From Eubacteriales Family XIII. Incertae Sedis bacterium (lineage in GTDB: Bacteria > Bacillota > Clostridia > Peptostreptococcales > Anaerovoracaceae): a stretch of 5,875 nucleotides of DNA. The stretch lies in the NCBI GenBank assembly GCA_031290715.1, contig JAITNA010000131.1, positions 1 through 5,875 of the forward strand, given 5' to 3'. Shown here piece after piece: positions 1-5,762 of this stretch (the stretch's first letter is position 1; every line of letters starts with the position of its first letter). The notes under the pieces were generated by a model. It saw nothing but the letters and a program-made list of their open reading frames with translations. It had not been told where the DNA came from and did not search any database. The position numbers were made by a program, and so were the translations under genes.

Positions 1-1059
1 ATTGCGGACGCGGACATACACCGCTCGTATATGGAAAAAGTCGTCTGCGAAGCCGCGTGGAAAAAGGAGATGTTTTCGCCCGGCTACCTTGTGGATTCGA
101 TCTATATCGGCGGCGGGACGCCGAGCATCCTGCAGCCCGCGCTCATCGAGGAATTGCTCGACGCCCTGTACGCGACCTGCGACGTCGCGGACGACGCGGA
201 GATCACGATAGAGGTCAATCCGGGGGCGGCGAACGCGGACTTGTTTGCGGCCTACCGCGCGAACGGGGTGAACCGCGTCAGCATCGGCGCGCAATCCTTC
301 AACGCGGATATGCTGGCTTTCCTCGGCCGTATCCACAGCCGCGAGAACGCACTGGCCTGCTATGCCGACGCGCGGAACGCCGGATTTGAGGACGTCAATC
401 TCGATCTGATTTTCGGGATTCCGGGACAGGATTTGGCCATGTGGGAGCGCGATCTGCGCACCGCCGTGAACCTCGGCCCGACGCACCTGTCGTTTTACAG
501 CCTGCAAATCGAGGAGGACACGCCGCTGTACGCGGACTTCATGAACGGCCGCATACAGGAGCCGGACGAGATCGAGGACCGCCGCATGTACCATTTAGCC
601 AAGGAATACACGGAAGGCCTCGGCTATCTTCATTACGAAATTTCCAACTGCGCCAAGCCCGGCAGGGAGTCGCGCCACAACCTCAAATACTGGTCGATGG
701 ACGACTACATCGGGCTCGGGCTCGCCGCGCATTCGTACATGCGGGGCCACCGGCTTTCCAATACTTCGTCGCTGCCCGAGTACCTGACCGCGGCCGGTAC
801 GCCTGAGATGGTCGATTGGATGCACAAAAGCACGACGTCCGAGGAGATGAGCGAGTACATTTTTCTGGGGCTGCGGCGCACGGCGGGCATCGACCTCGCC
901 CGCTTCCGCGCGTCTTTCGGAAAGGATTTCTGGGAGCTTTACGGGGAGGAAACCGCCGGGCTCATTCGCCGCGGCCTGCTCGAACACAGCGGGGACGTCC
1001 TGCGCCTGACCGCGCTCGGCCTCGACCTCGCCAACAACGTATTTCGGGAATATATTTAG
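1..1059 (+). CDS. hemW: HemW-like radical SAM haem chaperone (5' truncated)
   Basis: The reading frame is open from the first base of the window and ends at TAG 1057-1059, so this is the C-terminal 352 residues of a longer protein. HemW proteins are usually about 380 residues, so roughly 30 are missing, including the CxxxCxxC motif that holds the 4Fe-4S cluster. Visible family motifs, counted from the window edge, are GGGTPS (37-42, SAM binding), IEVNPG, NRVSIGAQSF, DLIFGIPGQ, LSFYSLQIEEDTPLY, YEISNCAKPG.ESRHNLKYW and YIGLGLAAHSY. A C-terminal winged-helix-like tail with RRGLLEHSGDVLRLTALG follows. The order and wording match HemW (once annotated as oxygen-independent coproporphyrinogen oxidase-like) rather than true HemN; HemW is a cytosolic protein that binds haem and is thought to deliver it to haemoproteins. 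The internal ATG at 31 is not the real start, because the frame continues upstream with matching sequence. HemN cannot be fully excluded without the N-terminus. Confidence 0.93.
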   Translation: MADADIHRSYMEKVVCEAAWKKEMFSPGYLVDSIYIGGGTPSILQPALIEELLDALYATCDVADDAEITIEVNPGAANADLFAAYRANGVNRVSIGAQSFNADMLAFLGRIHSRENALACYADARNAGFEDVNLDLIFGIPGQDLAMWERDLRTAVNLGPTHLSFYSLQIEEDTPLYADFMNGRIQEPDEIEDRRMYHLAKEYTEGLGYLHYEISNCAKPGRESRHNLKYWSMDDYIGLGLAAHSYMRGHRLSNTSSLPEYLTAAGTPEMVDWMHKSTTSEEMSEYIFLGLRRTAGIDLARFRASFGKDFWELYGEETAGLIRRGLLEHSGDVLRLTALGLDLANNVFREYI

Positions 1060-1093
1060 GGTTCGTTAAACAGGCAAATTTCAGGAGGTATTC

Positions 1094-2026
1094 ATGTTCA
1101 GCAAGACTTCATCCCATCCTTCCGCTGCGATAACAATAATAATATTGTTGCTGGCGATTTCGCTCTCCCTGTCTTTTTCCGCTTGCAAGCGCGGCGGCGG
1201 CGAAAACGGCGGCTCCGGGGGCGCGGGCGAGTCCGGAAGCTCCGGGGGCTCTTCGGATTCCGATCCGGGGGACGGCGGGGGCGCGGGAACGGATACGCCC
1301 GGCGGCGCGGGGGATTCGGCGGATCCCGAAGCGCTTTGGTACTACGAGGAGGAGCGCGCGGAGCGTTATGCCGCGTTTGCGCAAATACGCCCCGACCTCA
1401 CGATGGAGGATGTGGTTTGGATGGTCGATTGCGACCTCGACCTGCCGCCCTACGAAGATACGCATGAGGTCCCCGACCCGAACAGCCTGACCCTTCTCGT
1501 GAACAAGCATTTCGGCCTGCCGCAGGACTATGTGCCCGCCGATCTGATCTCCGTCGGCAGCGCGCAAATGCGCAGCGAATCCGCCGCCGCCCTGAACGCG
1601 CTGATCTCGGACGCGGAGGGGCAGGGGCTCGGAATCTGGGCGCAGTCGGGCTTCCGCGCCTACGGCATTCAGCAATCCCTGTACAACAATTATGCCGCGA
1701 CCGACGGACAGGCCGCCGCCGATACCTACAGCGCGCGGCCGGGATTCAGCGAGCACCAAACGGGCCTGACGGTTGACCTCAACGACATCACCGACGCTTT
1801 CGGGCAGCGGCCGGAAGGGATTTGGGTCAAGGAACACGCGTGGGAATACGGTTTCATCATCCGTTATACGGAAGAAAACCAGTCGATCACCCTCTATGTG
1901 CGCGAGCCGTGGCATCTGCGCTACATCGGCCGCGAACACGCAGAGGCCATGCGGGACCTCGGCTTCACATCCTTTGAAGAATACTGGGCCAAATACATCA
2001 AACACGCCCCATCCGCGGTCGGATAA
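1094..2026 (+). CDS. VanY-type D-Ala-D-Ala carboxypeptidase lipoprotein (peptidase M15B)
   Basis: A 310-residue secreted zinc peptidase that should trim the terminal D-Ala from peptidoglycan stem peptides. Residues 10-30 form a hydrophobic signal segment ending in the lipobox FSAC with Cys31, so it is probably lipid-anchored outside the membrane. Residues 34-76 are a low-complexity Gly/Ser/Asp spacer. The M15B domain fills the second half: QSGFRAY (SGFR 185-188), then RPGFSEHQTGLTVDLN with zinc ligands His221 and Asp228, and EPWHLRYIG with catalytic Glu271 and zinc ligand His274. All catalytic residues are present. AGGAGG at 1083-1088, five bases before ATG 1094, fixes the start. The gap to hemW is 34 bp with no visible promoter, so read-through from hemW is likely. 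Nothing nearby (no vanRS, vanA/B, vanX) suggests a glycopeptide-resistance cluster, so a housekeeping wall-remodelling role is the simplest reading. Confidence 0.93.
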   Translation: MFSKTSSHPSAAITIIILLLAISLSLSFSACKRGGGENGGSGGAGESGSSGGSSDSDPGDGGGAGTDTPGGAGDSADPEALWYYEEERAERYAAFAQIRPDLTMEDVVWMVDCDLDLPPYEDTHEVPDPNSLTLLVNKHFGLPQDYVPADLISVGSAQMRSESAAALNALISDAEGQGLGIWAQSGFRAYGIQQSLYNNYAATDGQAAADTYSARPGFSEHQTGLTVDLNDITDAFGQRPEGIWVKEHAWEYGFIIRYTEENQSITLYVREPWHLRYIGREHAEAMRDLGFTSFEEYWAKYIKHAPSAVG

Positions 2027-2039
2027 GGCGCGTTGTTAT

Positions 2040-2108
2040 CTCGCTTGTTGGGTTCGGCGCGCCGCCGTTTTACGGGTTCAGCGCTCTGCCGTTTTACGGG
2101 TTCAGCGC
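2040..2108. repeat. 24-bp tandem repeat spanning the 3' end of the PII gene
   Basis: A 21-base string is present exactly twice, at 2064-2084 and 2088-2108, giving a period of 24 bp. Each copy contains TTTTACGGGTTCAGCGC. A third, degenerate copy at 2040-2063 matches about 15 of 24 positions by eye. On the minus strand the repeat is in frame with glnK: it encodes Ala-Leu-Asn-Pro-stop-Asn-Gly, so the terminal ALNP and stop codon of glnK are duplicated just beyond the real stop. Replication slippage is the likely origin. The repeat fills most of the gap between the convergent vanY and glnK genes. Confidence 0.85.
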
Positions 2109-2444
2109 GTCGTAATCCGTTTCGCCCGTCCGAATGCGCAGCGCCCCGCGCAAATCGTAACTGAAGATCTTTCCGTCGCCGACCTCCCCCGTGAACGCCG
2201 CCGCTTTGATGGCGCTGATCACTTTTTTCTCCCATTCCTCGGAAGAAACCACGATCTCAAATTTGATTTTCGGGGACAGGGTGACGATGACCTCCTGCCC
2301 TCTGACGAGTTCCGTATATCCCTTTTGGACGCCGTGCCCCATGATCTGAGAAACGGTAATGCCGTTGACCTCGGCGTTTGTCAGCGCGTCAATCACGTCG
2401 TCGAGCTTGTCCTCGCGGACGATCGCCTCTACTTTAATAATCAT
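2094..2444 (-). CDS. glnK: Stand-alone PII nitrogen regulatory protein (GlnK-like)
   Basis: A 116-residue PII protein, the family's usual length (about 112). PII trimers bind ATP or ADP and 2-oxoglutarate and report nitrogen/carbon status; GlnK-type members plug the cytosolic mouth of Amt channels. Visible elements are the T-loop at about 38-59 (QKGYTELVRGQEV.., Gln40 and Lys59 matching the 2-oxoglutarate contacts Gln39 and Lys58 of E. coli), the B-loop TGEVGDGK at 85-92, and RIRTGE with Arg103 and Arg105. Arg48 matches the Arg47 that enters the AmtB pore in the E. coli complex. The uridylylated Tyr51 is replaced by Val52, so GlnD-type modification there is impossible. GGAGGG at 2453-2458, eight bases upstream of the ATG, supports the start. 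It is the last gene of the operon, 59 bp after amtB, a pairing typical of glnK-amtB clusters. Confidence 0.95.
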   Translation of the reverse strand: MIIKVEAIVREDKLDDVIDALTNAEVNGITVSQIMGHGVQKGYTELVRGQEVIVTLSPKIKFEIVVSSEEWEKKVISAIKAAAFTGEVGDGKIFSYDLRGALRIRTGETDYDALNP

Positions 2445-2503
2445 TCTCCACTCCCTCCGTTGCTGTTATTACATTATTATTATTCAATTCATGTGCCGAG
2501 CCG

Positions 2504-3754
2504 TCAATCAAGCCCGTTGAACGACGGATACGCGTGCTCGCCGTGTTGGGAAAGATCGAGCCCGAGCGATTCATCCTTGTCCGTGACGCGAATCGAGCCG
2601 AACGCGCGCGTGATGGCATAGCAGATGAGCGTGCCGACGACCGCGACCGCAATGGTGATGAGGATGGCGATGAACTGCCGCAGAAGCTGCTCCGGCGCGC
2701 CGTACACAAGGCCGTCGACGCCGCCCACCGCCGCCTGCGCGAAAATGCCGGTCATCAGGCCGCCGAAGATACCGCCGACACCGTGGCAGCCGAACGCGTC
2801 GAGCGCGTCGTCGATACGCAGGATCTTCTTGACCAAGGTGATGCCGAAAAAGCAAGCCGGGGCGACGAGAATCCCGATGATGAGCGCCGCGTATACGGGA
2901 ACGAAGCCCGCGCCCGGCGTGATCCCGACAAGCCCCGCGACCGCGCCCGTGCAAGCGCCGACGAGCGTCGGTTTGCCCTGCTTGAACGTATCGATGGCCA
3001 TCCATGAAATCATCGCCGCCGCCGCCGACACCGCCGTCGTCAGGAAGGCGTGGCCCGCCAGTTCGCCCGCGGCAAGCGCGCTGCCCGCGTTGAAGCCAAA
3101 CCAACCGAACCACAGAAGTGCCATGCCGATCATCACGAAAGGAATGTTGTGCACGCGATAGTTGATACTGGCGTAGCCCCTGCGTTTGCCGAGCAGCAGG
3201 CAGAGGACAAGGCCGGTGACGCCGGAGCTGATGTGGACGACATTGCCGCCCGCGAAATCGACGGATTCAAGCCAGCCGCCGCCAAGCAGGCCGCCCTCTC
3301 CCCACACCATATGCGCGAGCGGATAGTAGACGATGATGGACCAAAGCCCCAGAAAAATGAAGAGCGATTTGTAGCGCATTCTGCCGCCGATGCTGCCCGT
3401 GATGATCGCCGGCGTGATGAGGGCGAACATCATTTGGAACACCGCGAATACGAAGATGGGAATCGAGCCGCCCTCCGCTTCCGGATCGAGCAGATCGTTC
3501 ATGGAATAGCCGGAAAACCCGATGTGGCTGAACGAACCGATGATCCCCCCCGTGTTGCCGCCGAACGACATGGAATACCCGAGTACCATCCAAAGCACAA
3601 TGCCCAGTCCCATGATACCGATAGACGCCATCATATTATTCACGACATTTTTCCGGCGCCCGAGCCCCCCGTAGAAAAAACCGAGCCCGGGCGTCATAAT
3701 CATCACGAGCGCCGCGCAGATGATGACGAAAGCCGTATCGCCTGTATTGACCAT
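2504..3754 (-). CDS. amtB: Ammonium transporter AmtB
   Basis: A 416-residue Amt/MEP channel without a cleaved signal peptide, starting directly with TM1 as is common outside proteobacteria; about eleven membrane segments are expected. Family landmarks are TPGLGFFYGGLGRRKN (21-35), the pore Phe pair Phe106/Phe110 (E. coli 103/107), AHMVWG with Trp151, DFAGGNVVH with Asp166 and His174, WFGWFGFNAGS with Trp218, Phe221 and Ser225, and FGCHGVGG with the second pore histidine His324. All residues known to recruit, deprotonate and conduct ammonium are intact. The cytosolic tail GLDLSQHGEHAY (397-409) matches the Amt C-terminal region that takes part in PII control. GAGAGG at 3764-3769, nine bases before ATG, supports the start. 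It lies between an upstream Amt-PII fusion (92-bp gap) and glnK, so it is the probable partner of the soluble PII. Confidence 0.96.
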   Translation of the reverse strand: MVNTGDTAFVIICAALVMIMTPGLGFFYGGLGRRKNVVNNMMASIGIMGLGIVLWMVLGYSMSFGGNTGGIIGSFSHIGFSGYSMNDLLDPEAEGGSIPIFVFAVFQMMFALITPAIITGSIGGRMRYKSLFIFLGLWSIIVYYPLAHMVWGEGGLLGGGWLESVDFAGGNVVHISSGVTGLVLCLLLGKRRGYASINYRVHNIPFVMIGMALLWFGWFGFNAGSALAAGELAGHAFLTTAVSAAAAMISWMAIDTFKQGKPTLVGACTGAVAGLVGITPGAGFVPVYAALIIGILVAPACFFGITLVKKILRIDDALDAFGCHGVGGIFGGLMTGIFAQAAVGGVDGLVYGAPEQLLRQFIAILITIAVAVVGTLICYAITRAFGSIRVTDKDESLGLDLSQHGEHAYPSFNGLD

Positions 3755-3782
3755 TACTGATTACCTCTCTTTCAAATCAGTT

Positions 3783-3805
3783 CGGCCCGGACAGTTTCCG
3801 GACCG
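3783..3805 (-). other. GC-rich hairpin between the amt-PII fusion and amtB
   Basis: The minus-strand transcript can form a 9-bp stem CGGUCCGGA / UCCGGGCCG with a 5-base AACUG loop and one G-U wobble. It lies 41 bases downstream of the fusion gene's stop and ends 28 bases before the amtB start. No U-run follows on either strand, so it is not a standard intrinsic terminator. A role in mRNA processing or stability that sets the ratio of fusion to AmtB is possible but inferred. Confidence 0.6.
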
Positions 3806-3846
3806 TATCCATATGCTATATGCTTCAACTTCTTTTCTTTTCTATT

Positions 3847-5589
3847 CTATTCGTCCTGCAGCGCGCCGAAGCCCTCCTCTCCCGTTCTGATCTTGATCAC
3901 ATTTTCGACATCGTAGATGAATATTTTCCCGTCGCCGAAGTTGCCCGTGAACAGCGCTTTCTTGGCCGCTTCCACGATCGTATCGACGGGAATCTTGCTG
4001 ACGACGATCTCCGCTCGAATCTTGGGCAGCAGGTGCGGCTCGATCTCAACGCCCCTGTAATATTCGGTGTCATGCCCTTTTTGCATACCGTAACCCATGA
4101 TGTTCGTAACGGTCATGCCCGTAATGCCGACCTCGTGCATCGCCGCGTCCAAAGCCTCGAATCCGCTCGGCCGTGTGATAATGGAAACCTTCGTGAACTT
4201 CGGGACATCCGCATCGCGCGCCCTCGGCTCCCGCGTGTCCGTAACGGTAACGGCGGGTCTTGCCGGCGGCGTTCCCGCGCCCTCCCCCGTCCCCGGGATA
4301 TCGGGAATGCTGTCCCGCCCGATCGCGCCGACGCTCTGCACGGAAAGCGCAAAGTCCGCATACGCGCTCGGAAGCCCGTGCTCGGAGACATCAAGGCCCT
4401 CGATCTCCGCTTCCGCGCTGACCCTGAGCCCCATCGTTTTTTTGATAATGGTGAATGTGACAAACATCGTCACGCCCACAAAGACGCCGATGGCCGCGAC
4501 GCCGACAACCTGCGCAAGCAGCTGGCTTCCGCCGCCGCCATAGAACAAACCGGTATCCGTCGAGAGAAAACCGACTAAGATGGTACCGGCCGCCCCGGCC
4601 GCCCCGTGAACGGCAATCGCGCCGACAGGATCGTCAATCTTGAGTTTTTTGTCGATAAAAGTGATCGCGCCTATGACTGCGAAGCCGCTGACAATGCCGA
4701 TGATCACCGCGCCGAGCGGGCTGACCGCGTCGCAGCCCGCCGTGATGCCGACAAGCCCCGCGAGTGCGCCGTTGAGCGTCAGGGATACGTCAGGGGATTT
4801 GTACAAAGCCCATGTAACCAATAGCACCGTCGCGGTGGCCGCCGCCGCCGAAAGGTTTGTGGTCATGAAGATGTGTCCCATGGCGTCCAAAGAAGCGTCG
4901 TCGCCCGCCGCCACCGTAGAAGCGCCGTTGAACCCGAACCAGCCGAACCAGAGGATGAACACGCCGAGCGCCCCGAGCGGGATACTGTGCCCGAGGATGG
5001 CTCTGGATTTGCCGCTCTTGGAATACTTGCCGATACGGGCGCCGAGAATCTTCGCCCCGACGAGCGCCGCGACGCCGCCGGTCATATGGACGATGGTCGA
5101 ACCCGCGAAATCATGAAAGCCCGCGCCGACATTGTTGAGCCAGCCGCCGCCCCATGCCCAGTGCGCTTCAATGGGGTAAATCAGCGCGCTGATCACCAAA
5201 GTATAAATACAGTATGCCGAAAACTTCGTCCGTTCTGCCATCGCGCCGGAAACGATGGTCGCCGCCGTCGCGCAGAACACGGTCTGGAAAATCACAAAAG
5301 ACCAAGGCGATACGCCGTCGGGCGCCGCCGTGTAGATCGTCTGCCCGAAAAGGGCAATATCGGGAATCCCGATGAAGCCGCCGACCGAAGTCCCGAACAT
5401 GATACCGAAGCCCACGAGCCAGTACATGATCGACCCAAAAGAAAAGTCGATCAAGTTCTTCATAATGATGTTGCCCGCGTTCTTCGCCCTCGTGAAGCCG
5501 GTTTCCACCATCGCGAATCCGGGCTGCATGAAGAAAACAAGCGCCGCCCCAAGCAAGACCCAAATTGTACTTGCAGAGTTGAATTCCAT
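3847..5589 (-). CDS. Ammonium transporter with C-terminal PII domain (Amt-GlnB fusion)
   Basis: A 580-residue two-domain protein. Residues 1-410 are a full Amt channel: MQPGFAMVETGFTRAKNA (21-38), pore Phe101/Phe105, HWAWGGG with Trp146, DFAGSTIVHM with Asp160 and His168, WFGWFGFNGAS with Phe220, AVHGAAG with the second pore His328, and a normal Amt tail ending EGLDVSEHGLPSAY. Residues 411-463 are a Gly/Pro/acidic linker without hydrophobic segments. Residues 464-575 are a complete PII domain: T-loop 501-523 with Gln503, Arg512 and Lys523, B-loop TGNFGDGK 548-555, and KIRTGE 566-571. Tyr51 is replaced by Ile516, and Lys566 stands where PII proteins usually have Arg101. Amt and PII are both trimers, so the fusion can assemble three to three, with each PII gate tethered to its channel. 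The ATG at 5587-5589 is chosen because AAGGAGG lies seven bases upstream and the Amt family starts here; an upstream in-frame ATG at 5721 would include the promoter. It is the first gene of the amt-amtB-glnK operon. Confidence 0.95.
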   Translation of the reverse strand: MEFNSASTIWVLLGAALVFFMQPGFAMVETGFTRAKNAGNIIMKNLIDFSFGSIMYWLVGFGIMFGTSVGGFIGIPDIALFGQTIYTAAPDGVSPWSFVIFQTVFCATAATIVSGAMAERTKFSAYCIYTLVISALIYPIEAHWAWGGGWLNNVGAGFHDFAGSTIVHMTGGVAALVGAKILGARIGKYSKSGKSRAILGHSIPLGALGVFILWFGWFGFNGASTVAAGDDASLDAMGHIFMTTNLSAAAATATVLLVTWALYKSPDVSLTLNGALAGLVGITAGCDAVSPLGAVIIGIVSGFAVIGAITFIDKKLKIDDPVGAIAVHGAAGAAGTILVGFLSTDTGLFYGGGGSQLLAQVVGVAAIGVFVGVTMFVTFTIIKKTMGLRVSAEAEIEGLDVSEHGLPSAYADFALSVQSVGAIGRDSIPDIPGTGEGAGTPPARPAVTVTDTREPRARDADVPKFTKVSIITRPSGFEALDAAMHEVGITGMTVTNIMGYGMQKGHDTEYYRGVEIEPHLLPKIRAEIVVSKIPVDTIVEAAKKALFTGNFGDGKIFIYDVENVIKIRTGEEGFGALQDE

Positions 5590-5596
5590 ACGTCTA

Positions 5597-5603
5597 CCTC
5601 CTT
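5597..5603 (-). promoter_or_regulatory. Ribosome binding site deciding the fusion gene's start
   Basis: The minus strand reads AAGGAGG followed by seven bases and then ATG at 5589-5587. This is a near-perfect Shine-Dalgarno sequence and it settles the start against the longer in-frame ATG at 5721. Confidence 0.9.
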
Positions 5604-5647
5604 GACACTCTCTATAAACGACCCTCTGAAATAATGATTTCAAAGAA

Positions 5648-5676
5648 ATTATATCGCATATTTTAAGATATGTCAA
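5648..5676 (-). promoter_or_regulatory. Consensus sigma-A promoter of the amt-PII / amtB / glnK operon
   Basis: On the minus strand a perfect -35 box TTGACA (5676-5671) is separated by exactly 17 bases from a perfect -10 box TATAAT (5653-5648). The upstream flank (about 5677-5705) is AT-rich and could act as an UP element. Transcription should begin near 5640, leaving a leader of about 51 bases before the ATG at 5589. The spacer carries an inverted repeat, CATAT-N6-ATATG (5657-5672), which would place a bound regulator between the two boxes. No other convincing promoter was found ahead of amtB or glnK, so this one probably drives all three genes. Confidence 0.85.
5657..5672. promoter_or_regulatory. 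Inverted repeat in the promoter spacer, possible operator
   Basis: CATAT-TTTAAG-ATATG is a two-fold symmetric 16-base site lying wholly between the -35 and -10 boxes, apart from overlapping the first -35 bases. It does not match the GlnR/TnrA consensus. A related string, CATAT-N3-ATATG, occurs at 3810-3822 in the gap before amtB. In AT-rich DNA such short palindromes also arise by chance, so the operator role is only a suggestion. Confidence 0.3.
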
Positions 5677-5762
5677 ACAGTTTTTAATATTCAGAAAATT
5701 CAAATCAAACCCACAATGCAAAAGAAAGCACGGGGACGTGTGTCAAGGGGACAACAACTCCC

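Noticed and set aside
1109..2005. 298-codon open frame on the minus strand opposite the VanY gene
   Set aside because: It is an antisense shadow in GC-rich DNA; the peptide is Arg/Ala/Val-rich with no recognisable domain, while the plus frame has a complete M15B active site.
2055..2064. Perfect 10-base palindrome CGGCGCGCCG
   Set aside because: It has no loop and no T-run and is likely by chance at this GC content; not a usable hairpin or known operator.
2027..2070. Possible terminator of vanY: GGCGCG (2027-2032) pairing with CGCGCC (2058-2063), then GCCGTTTT
   Set aside because: The 6-bp stem has a 25-base loop, and the short T-run is not directly next to the stem; too weak to call.
2445..2503. 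Separate promoter ahead of glnK in the ATT-rich stretch
   Set aside because: TTGATT and TTGAAT occur but no -10-like box lies 16-18 bases downstream; the gene is better read as part of the operon.
1773..2621. 282-codon open frame on the plus strand across vanY, the repeat and glnK
   Set aside because: It crosses two well-supported genes in the wrong frame; the repeated peptide AVLRVQR is only the translation of the 24-bp repeat.
3050..3760. 236-codon plus-strand frame opposite amtB, and similar frames opposite the fusion gene
   Set aside because: The peptides are rich in Arg, Asp, Glu and His, as expected from antisense reading of membrane-protein codons, and have no supporting ribosome site.
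5640..5700. GlnR/TnrA-type operator (TGTNA-N7-TNACA) near the promoter
   Set aside because: TGTCA at 5671-5675 has no matching second half-site at the required distance.
5590..5721. In-frame N-terminal extension of the Amt-PII fusion (44 residues from ATG 5721)
   Set aside because: It covers the consensus promoter and the AAGGAGG site, is AT-rich, has no Amt similarity, and TM1 starts right after the ATG at 5589.
5721..5740. Terminator for the right-edge gene: CACG/CGTG stem followed by CTTTCTTTT on the minus strand
   Set aside because: The stem is only 4 bp and the U-tract is interrupted; termination here is possible but not supportable.
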